Assembly (NCBI RefSeq): GCF_007828045.1
Contig: NZ_VITN01000007.1
Coordinates: forward strand, 186,001 to 250,000
Direction: 5' to 3'
Length of the DNA stretch: 64,000 nucleotides
Origin: Nitrospirillum amazonense
Lineage (GTDB): Bacteria > Pseudomonadota > Alphaproteobacteria > Azospirillales > Azospirillaceae
Positions 8,047 through 19,264 of the stretch are shown in pieces. Position numbers and translations under genes: made by a program. The notes under the pieces were generated by a model. The model did no database searches, was not told the origin of the DNA, and was given only the letters and a program-made list of their open reading frames with translations. How positions within the stretch are numbered: position 1 is the stretch's first letter; each line of letters starts with the position of its first letter.

Positions 8047-9465
8047 ATGACCCAGCGGAGAGCCCTGGCCGGCGCACTGGCCCTTCTGTTGGCGGCGGCC
8101 CCCGCCGTTGGCACCGCGGCAGACCAGGTGCCGGCGGCGGCGATCGACCGTGACGTGGCGGGCGCCCTGCACCGCTTCGGCGTGCCGGGTGCGGCGGTGC
8201 AGGTGATCCGTCACGGTAAGGTCATCTACACCAAGGCCTTCGGCGCGCTGGACGCCATCGGTGGCGGCGCGCCGGTGCGGCCGGACACGTTTTTCGAGAT
8301 TGGTTCCATCACCAAGCAGTTCACCGCCGCCGCCATCCTGCAGTTGCAGGAGGCGGGCAAGCTGCAGGTCGACCGACCGCTGGCCGATTACCTGCCTGGC
8401 GCGCCGCATGCCGGCGAGGTGACCTTGCGCCAGTTGCTGAGCCACACCAGCGGCCTGCATGAGTATCTGGACGGCCCGGGGATCGATGAACTGGCCATCC
8501 GACCCATCGCCTATCCCGACCTGATCGCGCGGGTGGCACCCCTACCCCTGGACTTCCCGCCCGGCAGCCGCTGGTCCTACTCCAACACCGGCTATCTGCT
8601 GTTGGGCAAGGTGATCGAGGCGGTGTCGGGCGAGAGCTACCGCGCCTATCTGCAGCACCACATCTTCGACCCGTTGGGCCTGGGCGACATGCGCACCACG
8701 GCGGAGGAAACGCACCTGCCCAACATGGCCCTCGGCCACCACCATGTGGAGGGCCGGCTGGCGCGCGCGGGCATCATCCACGCCGACTGGGCCGGCCCCG
8801 CCGGCTTCCTGGTCATGCGGCTGGAGGATTTGGCGATCTGGGATGCGGCCCTACGGGGCGGCAAGGTCATCTCCATGGACAGCTACCGCCAGATGACGAC
8901 GCCGTTCATGACCAGCCAGAACGGCAGCGCCGACTATGGCTTCGGCCTGTTCGTCGGCACCGTCTACGGCCAGCCGCGCATCGGCCACACCGGCGGGTCC
9001 CTGGGCTTCACCACCGCCGACGAATATTTCCCCAAGCAGGATGTGCGCATCGTCGCCCTGACCAACCTGGGCGATGACTCGCCGGAGGCGGGGGAGGCGC
9101 TGACCAACATCGTCTTCACCGACCTCTACCCCACCCTGTCGGCGGCGGCCGAGCGGCCCGCCCCGGATGAGGACACCCACGTCACGCAAGCGGCGACGGG
9201 CGCCTTCCGCGACCTGCAAACCGGCGGGGACTATGCCCACTTCAGCGCCCCCCTGGGGGCCAAGCTGGCGGGCGACAAGGGCGCCAAATTCGCCACCGAC
9301 CTCGCCCCCTACGGCGCGCCCACGGCCGCAACCTTCAAGGGCGCGCGGCAAAGCGGGGTTGAGCACTGGTACGACTATGTTCTGCAGTTCGGCCCCGGCG
9401 TCTTCCTACCCTTCGCCGTCCGCCTGGGGGACGATGGCAAGGTGGCGGGCTTCTCCATCGGCTAG
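8047..9465 (+). CDS. Serine hydrolase (class C beta-lactamase-like family)
   Basis: A 472-residue exported protein. The signal peptide (ALAGALALLLAAAPAVGTAA) ends near residue 25. The penicillin-binding fold motifs are complete: S87-I-T-K90 (nucleophile Ser and general-base Lys), Y178-S-N180 and H314-T-G-G317 in place of KTG. This is the family of EstB/LACTB-type esterases, D-peptidases and beta-lactamases. A C-terminal extension of about 110 residues after position 360 is likely a lipocalin-like small domain. It is transcribed away from the ArsR-like regulator. HTGG in place of KTG favours esterase or peptidase activity over penicillin hydrolysis; the substrate is unknown. Confidence 0.85.
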   Translation: MTQRRALAGALALLLAAAPAVGTAADQVPAAAIDRDVAGALHRFGVPGAAVQVIRHGKVIYTKAFGALDAIGGGAPVRPDTFFEIGSITKQFTAAAILQLQEAGKLQVDRPLADYLPGAPHAGEVTLRQLLSHTSGLHEYLDGPGIDELAIRPIAYPDLIARVAPLPLDFPPGSRWSYSNTGYLLLGKVIEAVSGESYRAYLQHHIFDPLGLGDMRTTAEETHLPNMALGHHHVEGRLARAGIIHADWAGPAGFLVMRLEDLAIWDAALRGGKVISMDSYRQMTTPFMTSQNGSADYGFGLFVGTVYGQPRIGHTGGSLGFTTADEYFPKQDVRIVALTNLGDDSPEAGEALTNIVFTDLYPTLSAAAERPAPDEDTHVTQAATGAFRDLQTGGDYAHFSAPLGAKLAGDKGAKFATDLAPYGAPTAATFKGARQSGVEHWYDYVLQFGPGVFLPFAVRLGDDGKVAGFSIG

Positions 9466-9489
9466 CGCTTCCTTCCCGCCGCCGCTATA

Positions 9490-9501
9490 GTTACCGGTAA
9501 C
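9490..9501. promoter_or_regulatory. GTTACCGGTAAC palindrome (LacI-type operator candidate)
   Basis: A perfect 12-bp palindrome with a central CG, placed 29 bases before the aldose 1-epimerase ATG. The same 12 bases recur at 61404-61415, upstream of the GH74 gene. LacI/GalR regulators bind such CG-centred palindromes. No LacI-type regulator is in the window, so one encoded elsewhere would be needed. Confidence 0.55.
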
Positions 9502-9530
9502 ATGCCGAGTGGCGATAAAGGGGAGGAAAC

Positions 9531-10634
9531 ATGAACCGGACCAAGCGGGTATTCGCCCGACGCGTGATGATGGCTATCTGTCTGGCCGCGTTGGCGGGCA
9601 ACCCTGCCGAGGGCGCCACCGTCGAACACACCACCGTGGAGCGCGCGCCCTGGGGCACCGCCCCGGGCGGGGAGAAGACCGAGACCCTGACCGTCGCCAA
9701 CGACATCGCCCGCCTGACGCTGTCCACCTACGGCGCCCGCATGGTGTCGCTGCAACTGCCCGATCGCGACGGCCATTGGTCGGACGTGCTGATCCTGCCC
9801 GACGCCCCGGCCAAGCTGACGGATTTCTGGGTGATGGCCGGTGCCTCCATCGGCCGGTTCGCCAACCGCATCGCCAACGGCGCCTTCACGCTGGACGGCA
9901 AGACCTACCAGGTGGATCGCAACCTGGGGCCCCATACCCTGCACGGCGGGTCCAACGGCTTCGACAGCCGGGTATGGAAGGCCAAGGCCGTGCGCGACGG
10001 CGTGGCATTCCATTACGTCTCCGCAGATGGGGAAATGGGCTTCCCCGGCACCTTGGACGTGAGCGTGACCTATCATCTGGCCCGGCAGGGCAGGCAGGCC
10101 ATCGTCACCATCGATTACGCCGCCAAAACCGACAAGCCGACGGTGGTCAACCTGACCAACCATTCCTTCTTCAACCTGGCGGGCGCCGGCCAGCCCATGA
10201 CCGGCCAGGCCGTCACCATCGCCGCCGACCGCTACACCCCCACCAGCCCCGACGCCATTCCGGACGGCAGCGTCAGGCCGGTGGACGGCACCCGCTTCGA
10301 CCTGCGCCACGCCACCGGGTTCAGCGTCATCCTGGGCGGCGGTGGCATGGACCAGAACTTCGTCCTGTCCGCCCCCAGCCTGAAGACCCCCGTGGCCACG
10401 GTGACCGACACGGCCTCCGGTCGCATGATGGCGGTCTACACCACCGAGCCCGGCCTACAATTCTACCTGCCGGCCAAGCCCCCCGCCCTGGACGACGTGC
10501 CCACCCACGGCTTTTCCCTGGAATCTCAGCACTACCCGGACAGCCCCAACCACCCGGCCTTCCCCAGCACGACCCTGCGCCCGGGCCAGACCTTCCATTC
10601 CACCACCCGCTATGTCTTCACCGTGGGGCGGTGA
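9531..10634 (+). CDS. galM: Aldose 1-epimerase (galactose mutarotase), exported
   Basis: A 367-residue mutarotase interconverting alpha and beta anomers of aldoses. Motifs in order: GARMVSLQLPDRDG (about 65-78), the NRIANGAFTLDG strand, HTLHGG with a catalytic-type His (about 140), NHSFFNLAG with a second conserved His (about 209), GGGGMDQNFVL (about 280) and GLQFYLPA. The closing QHYPDSPNHPAFPSTTLRPG is typical. An N-terminal basic run plus hydrophobic segment (MMAICLAALAGNPAEGA) suggests periplasmic export, as in some plant-polymer degraders. GGGGAGG precedes the ATG by about 6 bases. A LacI-type palindrome sits just upstream. Confidence 0.9.
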   Translation: MNRTKRVFARRVMMAICLAALAGNPAEGATVEHTTVERAPWGTAPGGEKTETLTVANDIARLTLSTYGARMVSLQLPDRDGHWSDVLILPDAPAKLTDFWVMAGASIGRFANRIANGAFTLDGKTYQVDRNLGPHTLHGGSNGFDSRVWKAKAVRDGVAFHYVSADGEMGFPGTLDVSVTYHLARQGRQAIVTIDYAAKTDKPTVVNLTNHSFFNLAGAGQPMTGQAVTIAADRYTPTSPDAIPDGSVRPVDGTRFDLRHATGFSVILGGGGMDQNFVLSAPSLKTPVATVTDTASGRMMAVYTTEPGLQFYLPAKPPALDDVPTHGFSLESQHYPDSPNHPAFPSTTLRPGQTFHSTTRYVFTVGR

Positions 10635-10644
10635 GAGTGCCTAC

Positions 10645-10674
10645 AATGACATAAATTGCGCAATTTATGTCATT
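10645..10674. promoter_or_regulatory. 30-bp perfect palindrome upstream of parD
   Basis: The half-site AATGACATAAATTGC is followed directly by its exact reverse complement, 15 bp on each side with no spacer. It starts 10 bases after the aldose epimerase stop and ends 34 bases before the ParD-like ATG. Ribbon-helix-helix antitoxins such as ParD bind palindromes in their own promoter, so autoregulation is the likeliest role. It has no T-run, so a terminator is less likely. Confidence 0.6.
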
Positions 10675-10708
10675 ACTCTGAAGTGTCTGGAATTAGGAGG
10701 GCAATGCG

Positions 10709-10954
10709 ATGAATGTTTCCATCGGAGAACGCTGGGAAGGGTTTGTTGAAGACGTCGTGAAAAGTGGCCGCTACGGGTCAGCCAGCGAGGTTGTGCGGGA
10801 AGGCCTGCGCTTGGTGGAAGAGCGCGAAGCCAAACTGCAAGCGCTGCGCAATACCTTGGACGCCTCAATCGCTGCTGGCGGGCAAAACACGGACGACGAC
10901 CTGACCCGCTTGTTGGATGCCAAGGCGGCTGAATTGGCTAAGGCTGGCTACTGA
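10709..10954 (+). CDS. ParD-family antitoxin
   Basis: An 81-residue protein with the ParD ribbon-helix-helix N-terminus: [40 protein letters not shown]. The following helix ([15 protein letters not shown]) resembles ParD toxin-binding segments. GGAGGG lies about 8 bases before the ATG. The frame expected for ParE starts directly after the stop but is open for only 18 codons, so this antitoxin appears orphaned. The 30-bp palindrome upstream is the probable self-operator. Base composition is somewhat lower in GC than the neighbours. Confidence 0.82.
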   Translation: MNVSIGERWEGFVEDVVKSGRYGSASEVVREGLRLVEEREAKLQALRNTLDASIAAGGQNTDDDLTRLLDAKAAELAKAGY

Positions 10955-11011
10955 GTGCGGCGGCTCGTCCTTCTCGATGTGATTGCCCATTTCAGGGACG
11001 ACCCATTATAG
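10955..11011 (+). pseudogene. Truncated ParE-like toxin remnant
   Basis: A GTG follows the ParD stop without a gap and reads 18 codons (VRRLVLLDVIAHFRDDPL) before TAG at 11009-11011. The opening resembles the first strand and helix of ParE/RelE toxins (RRLVL...A...LRDI), where the toxin gene is expected. Only about a fifth of a toxin remains, and the AraC gene occupies the next bases on the other strand. Assignment rests on position and a short similarity. Confidence 0.4.
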
Positions 11012-11024
11012 TTTGGCCAGAGGC

Positions 11025-11903
11025 TTACCCCTGCCGTCGCCGCCAAGCGGCCGGGGGCATGCCCGTCGCGGCGGCGAAGACGCGGGTCAGGTGGCTTTGG
11101 TCGGCGAAGCCGCAGGCCAGCGCGATCTCGGCGATGGGCTGAGGGCCGCGCAGCAGCTCCCGCGCGCGGGCCACACGATGGTCCAGCAGCCAGCGGTAGG
11201 GCGTCTGCCCGGTGGTCTCGCGAAAGGCCTTGATGAAGTGGCTGCGCGACAGGCCGCATTCGGCCGCCACCTCGGCGATGGCGATGTCGCCGCCCAGGTT
11301 GGTGGCCAGGAACTCCTTGGCCCGCGCCTCCTGCCATTGCGACAGCCCCCCCGTGCGCCGGCCGCCCGGCGGCGCCAGCGGGGCCATGCCGCCGTAGGTC
11401 TGGGCCACATGGATGGTCAGCGCCAGGGTCACCTGGTCCACGAACAGGCGGTTGCCCCGGTCCGGCATGTCCAGCGCGGGCAGCAGGGCGGACACCAGGC
11501 CATAGGCCACGGGGTCCACCGTGCCCCGCGCGCGGGCGAAGCCGCTGACGGCTGGACGCTCCAGTTCTTCGGACAGGGCGTCCAAGCCGGTGCGCGGAAT
11601 CTGGACGCGGACATTGTCAAAGGATGAGAGGTGGCGGCAGGCCCAGCCCTCCCCCAGGTGGGTGACGGACAAGGCCATGCGGGCGTGGCCGCCGGTGAAG
11701 ACCAAACGCCCGCCGCGCCACAGCTCATGCCGGGCGAAGTCGCGCAACTGGACGATGACGGAGAACATGTCCAGGCAGGGGATGTCCTGCCGGTCGCGGC
11801 TGGCGGGGTGGTCCTGGCGCAGGCGCAGCACCTGGGTGTCGCCCGCCCGCAGGCTGGCGGCGCCCGGCGGGGCCAAGCGTGTGTCCGGCATGATCTCCCC
11901 CAT
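11025..11903 (-). CDS. AraC family transcriptional regulator
   Basis: A 292-residue regulator. The last 100 residues carry two helix-turn-helix units: GGDIAIAEVAAECGLSRSHFIKAFRETTGQTPYRWLLDHRV (about 190-230) and ELLRGPQPIAEIALACGFADQSHLTRVFAAATGMPPAAWRR (about 238-280), the classic AraC signature. The N-terminal 180 residues are an unassigned sensing domain. An alternative start is Met5 (11891). The gene is divergent from the Na+/H+ antiporter, with about 245 bases between. Its target is not evident; a neighbour or itself is usual. Confidence 0.88.
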   Translation of the reverse strand: MGEIMPDTRLAPPGAASLRAGDTQVLRLRQDHPASRDRQDIPCLDMFSVIVQLRDFARHELWRGGRLVFTGGHARMALSVTHLGEGWACRHLSSFDNVRVQIPRTGLDALSEELERPAVSGFARARGTVDPVAYGLVSALLPALDMPDRGNRLFVDQVTLALTIHVAQTYGGMAPLAPPGGRRTGGLSQWQEARAKEFLATNLGGDIAIAEVAAECGLSRSHFIKAFRETTGQTPYRWLLDHRVARARELLRGPQPIAEIALACGFADQSHLTRVFAAATGMPPAAWRRRQG

Positions 11904-12148
11904 CTGGTTGGCGCGATCCCGCTTCCCCCGGGCGGGGGTGCCCCACTAGACTACAGCCGCTGGGGACGGGTTGTCGAAAGACAAGGGCGGGGCCGAACCG
12001 TCGCCGGCATCCCCTCCACCATTCCGCCGTTTTGGCGGGACTATCGTTCAAATCCACGCGCATCCGACAAGAACGGCCAGCCACCGCCCTCTACCGTGGC
12101 CCGTCGTTCGCGTGGATAAATATTTCGCTGGAAAACTGTTGGGGAATC

Positions 12149-13737
12149 ATGGGCAGCGTCGGGCAGTTCGAATTCATCCTGCTGCTGCTGGTGGCCATCC
12201 TGGGCCTGCGGCTGCTGGCCGGCCGCCTGGGCCTGCCGCCGGCGGCGGCCCTGATCATCGGCGGCATGGGCCTGGCCTTCGTGCCCGGCGTGCCGGCCTT
12301 CGACCTGGATCCCGATCTGGTGCTGGTGCTGTTCCTGCCGCCGCTGCTGATGGACGGGGCCTATTACACCGTCTGGCGGGAGTTCCGGCGCAACCTGGCC
12401 GCCATCCTGCAACTGGCCATCGGCGCCGTGCTGTTCACCACCCTGGCCGTGGGCATCGTCACCCATCTGCTGGTGCCGGACCTGCCCTGGGCGGTGTGCT
12501 TCGCGCTCGGCGCCGTGGTTTCACCCCCCGACGCGGTGGCGGCCAAGGCGGTACTGGAGCATGTGACCCTGCCCCGCCGCCTGGTCGTGCTGCTGGAGGG
12601 GGAAAGCCTGCTGAACGACGCCGCCGGCCTGGTGCTGTTCCGCTTCGCCATCGCCGCGGCGCTGACCGGCGCGTTCAGCCTGGGCCAGGCCACCCTGGCC
12701 TTCACCGGCCTGGCGGTGGGCGGCGTCATCGTCGGCGGCGTGCTGGGCTATCTCTGGATCCGCGGGCTGCGCCTGCTCAAGCATGAGCACCTGACCATCA
12801 CCGCCATCTTCCTGCTGCCCTGGGCCGCCTACATCCTGGGGGAGGCGGCCGGCGTGTCCGGCGTCATCGCCACGGTGGCCGCCGGCCTGGTGCTGGGCTG
12901 GCACCAGCATGAGGTGTTCACCGCCAGCGTGCGACTGATGGGAACGGCCGCCTGGCAGGTCATGGTCTTCGTGCTGGAGGCCCTGGTCTTCATCCTGATC
13001 GGCCTGTCGTTGCGCGGTGTCATGAGCCGCCTGGGCGGTGTGGAACATGCGCTGGGCACCCTGGCCGTGCCGGTTTTGGCCGTGCTGGGCACCGTCGTGG
13101 TCGCCCGCTTCCTGTGGGTGTTCGCGGCGGAAGGGGCCGGGCAGCTCTTGGGCCAGCTGACCAAGCGGCGGCCCCGGTGGTCCCCCGCCAGCGCCCTGTT
13201 GCTGAGCTGGGCCGGCATGCGCGGCGTGGTCACCCTGGCCGTGGCCCTGTCCATCCCCATCGAGGTGCCGGGGCGTGATCTGATCCTGGCCGCCGCCTTC
13301 GCCGTCATCCTGGGCACCGTGCTGATCCAGGGCAGCAGCCTCGGCCCCCTGATCCGCTGGCTGGGCCTGGACAAGTCGGCGGGTCATCAGGGCGCGGTGC
13401 TGACGGCACCCCAGGCCATGGCCGCCGTCGCCGCCGCCCAGCTGGAAGCCGTGCGCGCCCGCGCCCACAACGCCGACGGCAGCGTGCGCCACCCCCGCCT
13501 GTTGGAGCAGTACACCCACCGCGCCCGCGTGGCCGAACGCTATTCCAAGGAGCGGGACATCCTGAGCGCCGACCGCAGCGAGCATTACGACGTGATCCTG
13601 GCCACCATCGCCGCCGGCCGGGCGGAGGTGCTGCGCCTGCACCGCACCGGCCGCATCCACGACGATGTGCTGCACGTCCTGGAATATGAGCTGGACCTGC
13701 AGGAAATGGCGGCCAGCACGTCGCGGCTGCGGCTGGG

Positions 13738-13741
<4 letters not shown>
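12149..13741 (+). CDS. Na+/H+ antiporter (CPA1 family)
   Basis: A 530-residue inner-membrane exchanger. About 12 helices fill residues 5-405, with conserved features such as GLPPAAALIIGGMGLAF, FLPPLLMDGAYY, GAVVSPPDAVAAKAVLE (the Pro-Asp ion-binding element, about residue 130) and LEGESLLNDAAGLVLFRFA, followed by SWAGMRGVVTLAVALSIP. A hydrophilic tail of about 120 residues carries HPRLLEQYTHRARVAERYS, as in YjcE-like antiporters. The ATG at 12149 has GGGGAAT just upstream and opens directly into helix 1; the longer frame adds a polar lead with no support. Its stop codon overlaps that of the convergent PadR gene. Confidence 0.88.
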
Positions 13742-16456
<2,715 letters not shown>

Positions 16457-16467
16457 CGGAGACCATC

Positions 16468-16902
16468 ATGACCGACCTGCCGCTACATCCCGCCGTCGCC
16501 GCCAGCCTGGAGAAGTGGCACGACGGCGTCGCCCGCCGCGACCTGTCCTTCCTGCCCGCCATCGTGCATCCGGAGGCCGTGTTCCGTTCCCCCATGGCGT
16601 TCACGCCCTATGGCCCGGCGCAGGCCCTGGTTCTCATCCTGGGCACCGTCATCCAGGTGTTTCAGGATTTCGCCTATCACCGCCAGTTCATCGACGCCGA
16701 CGGCCTGAACGTGGTGCTGGAGTTCAGCGCCAAGGTGGGCGAGCGCGCGTTGAAGGGCATCGACATGATCCGCTTCGACGCGCAGGGTCGCATCGTGGAA
16801 TTCGAGGTGATGGTCCGCCCCATGAGCGGCCTGCAGGCCCTGGGCGAGGAAATGGGCCGCCGCCTGGCCCATGCCCTGCCCACGCATAAGCAGCGGGCCT
16901 GA
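16468..16902 (+). CDS. NTF2-like / SnoaL-like protein
   Basis: A 144-residue protein with the cone-shaped NTF2-like pattern: an N-terminal helix (AASLEKWHDGVARRDLSFLPAIVHPEAVF), a central strand region (VFQDFAYHRQFIDADGLNVVLEFSAKVG) and the closing RFDAQGRIVEFEVMVRPMSGLQALGEEMG. The family includes ketosteroid isomerases, polyketide cyclases and binding proteins, but no catalytic Asp is obvious. The start is 11 bases after the FadH-like stop with GGAGA ahead, so it is co-transcribed. It may be a small isomerase or carrier for the same substrate. Confidence 0.8.
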   Translation: MTDLPLHPAVAASLEKWHDGVARRDLSFLPAIVHPEAVFRSPMAFTPYGPAQALVLILGTVIQVFQDFAYHRQFIDADGLNVVLEFSAKVGERALKGIDMIRFDAQGRIVEFEVMVRPMSGLQALGEEMGRRLAHALPTHKQRA

Positions 16903-16978
16903 CCAGCAAATGCCGGCGGCATGAGCAAGGGCTCATGCCGCCGTGGGCGGATTCGCGCGGACCGGAGGGGACTGCAAA

Positions 16979-17809
16979 ATGAGGGAGCAGAAAGCCATGA
17001 CCAATGCGGCCCCCCAGAGGATCAGCCTGGACATTCAGGGCGCCGTCGCCCACGTCCGCCTGGCGCGGCCGGAGAAGCTGAACGGCATGGACTTCCCTAT
17101 GCTGCGCGCCTTGGTCCGCGCCGCCGGGGAGATACGCCGCCACCGCCACGTGCGCGCCGTCATCCTGAGCGGTGAGGGTGCGGCCTTCAGCGCCGGCCTG
17201 GATTTCGCCGCCGTGACCCGGAAGCCGTGGGAGGTGGTGAAGGCCTTCGTCACCCTGGGCCGCAGCACCAACCTGTTCCAGCGCACCTGCTGGTGCTGGC
17301 GCGAGCTGCCGGTGCCGGTCATCGCCGTGCTGCACGGCCGCTGCTATGGCGGCGCCATGCAGTTGGCGCTGGCCGCCGACTTCCGCATCGCCACGCCGGA
17401 TTGCGAGCTATCGGTGATGGAGGGCAAGTGGGGCCTGATCCCGGACATGAGCGGCAGCGTATCTTTACGCGAACTGGTGCCCATCGACGTGGCCAAGCGC
17501 CTGACCATGACGGCCCAGGTGATCAGTGCCACCGAGGCCAAGGCCCTGAACCTGGTGACCGAGGTGGCGGACGACCCCATGGCGGCAGCGGAAGCGTTGG
17601 CGGCCGAGCTGTGCGCCCGCTCCCCCGACGCGGTGGCCGGCGCCAAGGCCCTGTTCCAGCGCGCCTGGAGCGCCAGCATCCGGGGCGCCTTCGCGGCCGA
17701 GCGCCGCATCCAGTTCCAGATCATGCGCGGCCCCAACTGGCGCATCGCCCTGCGCGCCGGTCTGGATAAGAGACCGCCACAGTTCCGTGAACGGAGCTTC
17801 AGGCGATAG
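16979..17809 (+). CDS. Crotonase/enoyl-CoA hydratase family protein
   Basis: About 276 residues of the crotonase fold. Visible elements: ISLDIQGAVAHVRLARPEKLNGM near the N-terminus, VRAVILSGEGAAFSAGLDF (oxyanion loop, about residue 65-80), PVIAVLHGRCYGGAMQLALAADFRIA (second oxyanion loop, about 118-142) and LSVMEGKWGLIPDMSGSVSL. The glutamates of true enoyl-CoA hydratases are not clearly both present, so isomerase or other activity is possible. The start at 16979 has GGAGGGG about 8 bases upstream; the ATG at 16997 is the alternative. It follows the NTF2-like gene by 76 bases and completes the PadR-controlled group. Confidence 0.85.
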   Translation: MREQKAMTNAAPQRISLDIQGAVAHVRLARPEKLNGMDFPMLRALVRAAGEIRRHRHVRAVILSGEGAAFSAGLDFAAVTRKPWEVVKAFVTLGRSTNLFQRTCWCWRELPVPVIAVLHGRCYGGAMQLALAADFRIATPDCELSVMEGKWGLIPDMSGSVSLRELVPIDVAKRLTMTAQVISATEAKALNLVTEVADDPMAAAEALAAELCARSPDAVAGAKALFQRAWSASIRGAFAAERRIQFQIMRGPNWRIALRAGLDKRPPQFRERSFRR

Positions 17810-17897
17810 CCCATATCATTGAGGAAAAATGGATTGGAGCATGGAAGCTATCATGCCACCCTATAAGGCCTGAAGGCTTCACTGATGAGGTCATTTA

Positions 17898-18101
17898 ATG
17901 AGTCTTTCACGGGATACAATAATATCGAGTGCTCTGCTCATCATTATGGCCCTATGCTTATTCGCCGGATTCTTTCTTTCAAAATATAACGTTGATATTC
18001 CCGCCTTGGCATATATAGGCGCAGGCACAGGCGTATTTTCCATCGTTTTCGGCAACCGGGCCTTCTTCCACTGGCTCCGGAAATTCAGAGCAAAACAGTA
18101 G
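17898..18101 (+). CDS. Small two-helix membrane protein of unknown function
   Basis: A 67-residue frame with two hydrophobic helices (ISSALLIIMALCLFAGFFLS at about 9-28 and IPALAYIGAGTGVFSIVFG at about 34-52) and a basic C-terminus (HWLRKFRAKQ), a plausible inner-membrane protein. The DNA is clearly poorer in GC than its surroundings, with more A/T at third positions, which suggests acquisition. The ribosome site is weak (GAGG 10-11 bases before the ATG). No family recognised. Confidence 0.5.
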   Translation: MSLSRDTIISSALLIIMALCLFAGFFLSKYNVDIPALAYIGAGTGVFSIVFGNRAFFHWLRKFRAKQ

Positions 18102-18113
18102 AATCATAAGACT

Positions 18114-18322
18114 TCACCAGCCGTTGAACCGGTCCCAGCGCTGCAGGTCGCCGCCCTCCCGGGGCAGGACGGTATAGGCGTCGAACTGCGCGGCGGTGGC
18201 GCAGGCGTGGTTGGGGAAGACGCGCAGCTGCGTGCCGATGGGGAACGGGGCCTCCAGGTCGGCGCCAGCCGCGCCGGCCCAGTGCAGCACGCCGTGTTCC
18301 TGGTTGGCGTCGCGTCCCCAGA
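18114..18322 (-). pseudogene. 3' remnant of a DSD1-family PLP enzyme (D-threonine aldolase-like)
   Basis: The last 70 codons read RDANQEHGVLHW, PIGTQLRVFPNHACATAAQFD and GGDLQRWDRFNGW. This is the C-terminal metal-binding end of DSD1-type enzymes (D-serine dehydratase / D-threonine aldolase), in which EHG and the PNHAC His/Cys hold the metal. Upstream in the same frame the sequence loses all similarity and runs into the terminator hairpin at 18329-18358, so about 300 N-terminal residues are missing. The break coincides with the end of the glycosylation operon, which suggests that region was inserted here. Confidence 0.6.
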
Positions 18323-18328
18323 AGAAAA

Positions 18329-18358
18329 GCCCGGTTCGATCAGGTGAACGAACCGGGC
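18329..18358 (-). terminator. Rho-independent terminator of the glycosylation operon
   Basis: GCCCGGTTCG (18329-18338) and CGAACCGGGC (18349-18358) make a perfect 10-bp stem with a 10-base loop. On the minus strand the stem is followed by TTTTCTTC. It lies 170 bases beyond the stop of the last glycosyltransferase gene. The interval 18359-18528 has no gene I can support; it holds one further 8-bp inverted repeat (CTGGAACC / GGTTCCAG, 18433-18463). Confidence 0.75.
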
Positions 18359-18528
18359 CTGAAGGTGGGTAGGAAGGAAGATGAAGCCCCGCGCGTCCCG
18401 GTCCGCCCGGATGGGGAAGGACGCGCGGACACCTGGAACCCGCCAACCGCGCGCCGGTTCCAGGGCGGTCCATGAGGTTTCTGAGGCGCCGTGTTTCCCT
18501 GCCGGATCCGCCCGACACAGCAGTTGGC

Positions 18529-19251
18529 TTAGCGATACGACGTGAAACTGGGGTCAATGGGGGACAACAGCAGCTGGTGGCGCTGTTCATAGGTCAGGGG
18601 ATGGAAGATTTCCCCCAGCAGTTCCGCCCAGCGCAAGGGATAGGGCGAAGGCTGGCCGTTGGGCAGAAGCACGCCCGTCTGGTCCAGGGGATGGATGGCG
18701 GGATGGCGCCGCAGCGCTTCCAGCTTTTGGTCCAACAGCGCCTCCGTCCGCGCCAGCCAGGCGGCGGTGAGGGGCGTGCCCTTCCTGAAGATGAAGGCGC
18801 AAAGGCCGATCAGCTCCTGATGCGAGCGGCGCAGCAGGTCCCCGAACTCCCCGGTGATGTGCGGGATGCCGTGGGCCAGCTCCTGGTAGCCAAGGGCCAG
18901 CTTGTCCGACGCGCCCAGCTGGTCGAAGAACGGCCCCCACCTCTTGGAGGTGCTTTTGATATCCGTGTAGCCACCCCCGTAGTGGTGCATCAGGTAGCAG
19001 CGCAGATAGTCCGCCTTGTGGGTGGAACTGAGGTAGGGCCAGGCGGGGTGCAGAGGGAAGTCAGGCTTCACCCAATCCCCGACCGTTTCGCGCGTGATGA
19101 AGGCGACGCCGCAGCCGGTGTTGCGGAAGATGGTCCACAGCGCCCGCAAGCGGGCATCCGACATGATCTCCGGCCCTGTCCACAGGCAGAAGACGATGCG
19201 GCCGGCGAAAGCGTCCAGGTCGTGCGGTTTGGCGGTTCCGGGGGCGGTCAT
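18529..19251 (-). CDS. Glycosyltransferase, GT32-like
   Basis: A 240-residue cytoplasmic protein. The core PYLSSTHKADYLRCYLMHHYGGGYTDI (about residues 72-98) matches the sugar-binding region of GT32/capsular glycosyltransferases (S-x-K-x-DYLRYxLLYxYGGxYxDxD). The second Asp of the canonical DxD is replaced (TDIKS), so metal handling may differ. The opening IVFCLWTGPEIMS fits the first strand of the fold. It is the last gene of the minus-strand series, 13 bases after the GT2 stop. Acceptor and donor are unknown; the context suggests it extends or decorates a glycan on the giant repeat protein. Confidence 0.72.
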   Translation of the reverse strand: MTAPGTAKPHDLDAFAGRIVFCLWTGPEIMSDARLRALWTIFRNTGCGVAFITRETVGDWVKPDFPLHPAWPYLSSTHKADYLRCYLMHHYGGGYTDIKSTSKRWGPFFDQLGASDKLALGYQELAHGIPHITGEFGDLLRRSHQELIGLCAFIFRKGTPLTAAWLARTEALLDQKLEALRRHPAIHPLDQTGVLLPNGQPSPYPLRWAELLGEIFHPLTYEQRHQLLLSPIDPSFTSYR

Positions 19252-19264
19252 GATGAGGCGGCCG

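Noticed and set aside
12032-12148. 39-codon N-terminal extension of the Na+/H+ antiporter
   Set aside because: Polar lead without a ribosome site; the ATG at 12149 begins directly with the first membrane helix.
18323-18590. N-terminal extension of the DSD1 fragment as a real 158-residue gene
   Set aside because: The extension reads through the terminator hairpin and the end of the GT32-like gene, and has no similarity to the family.
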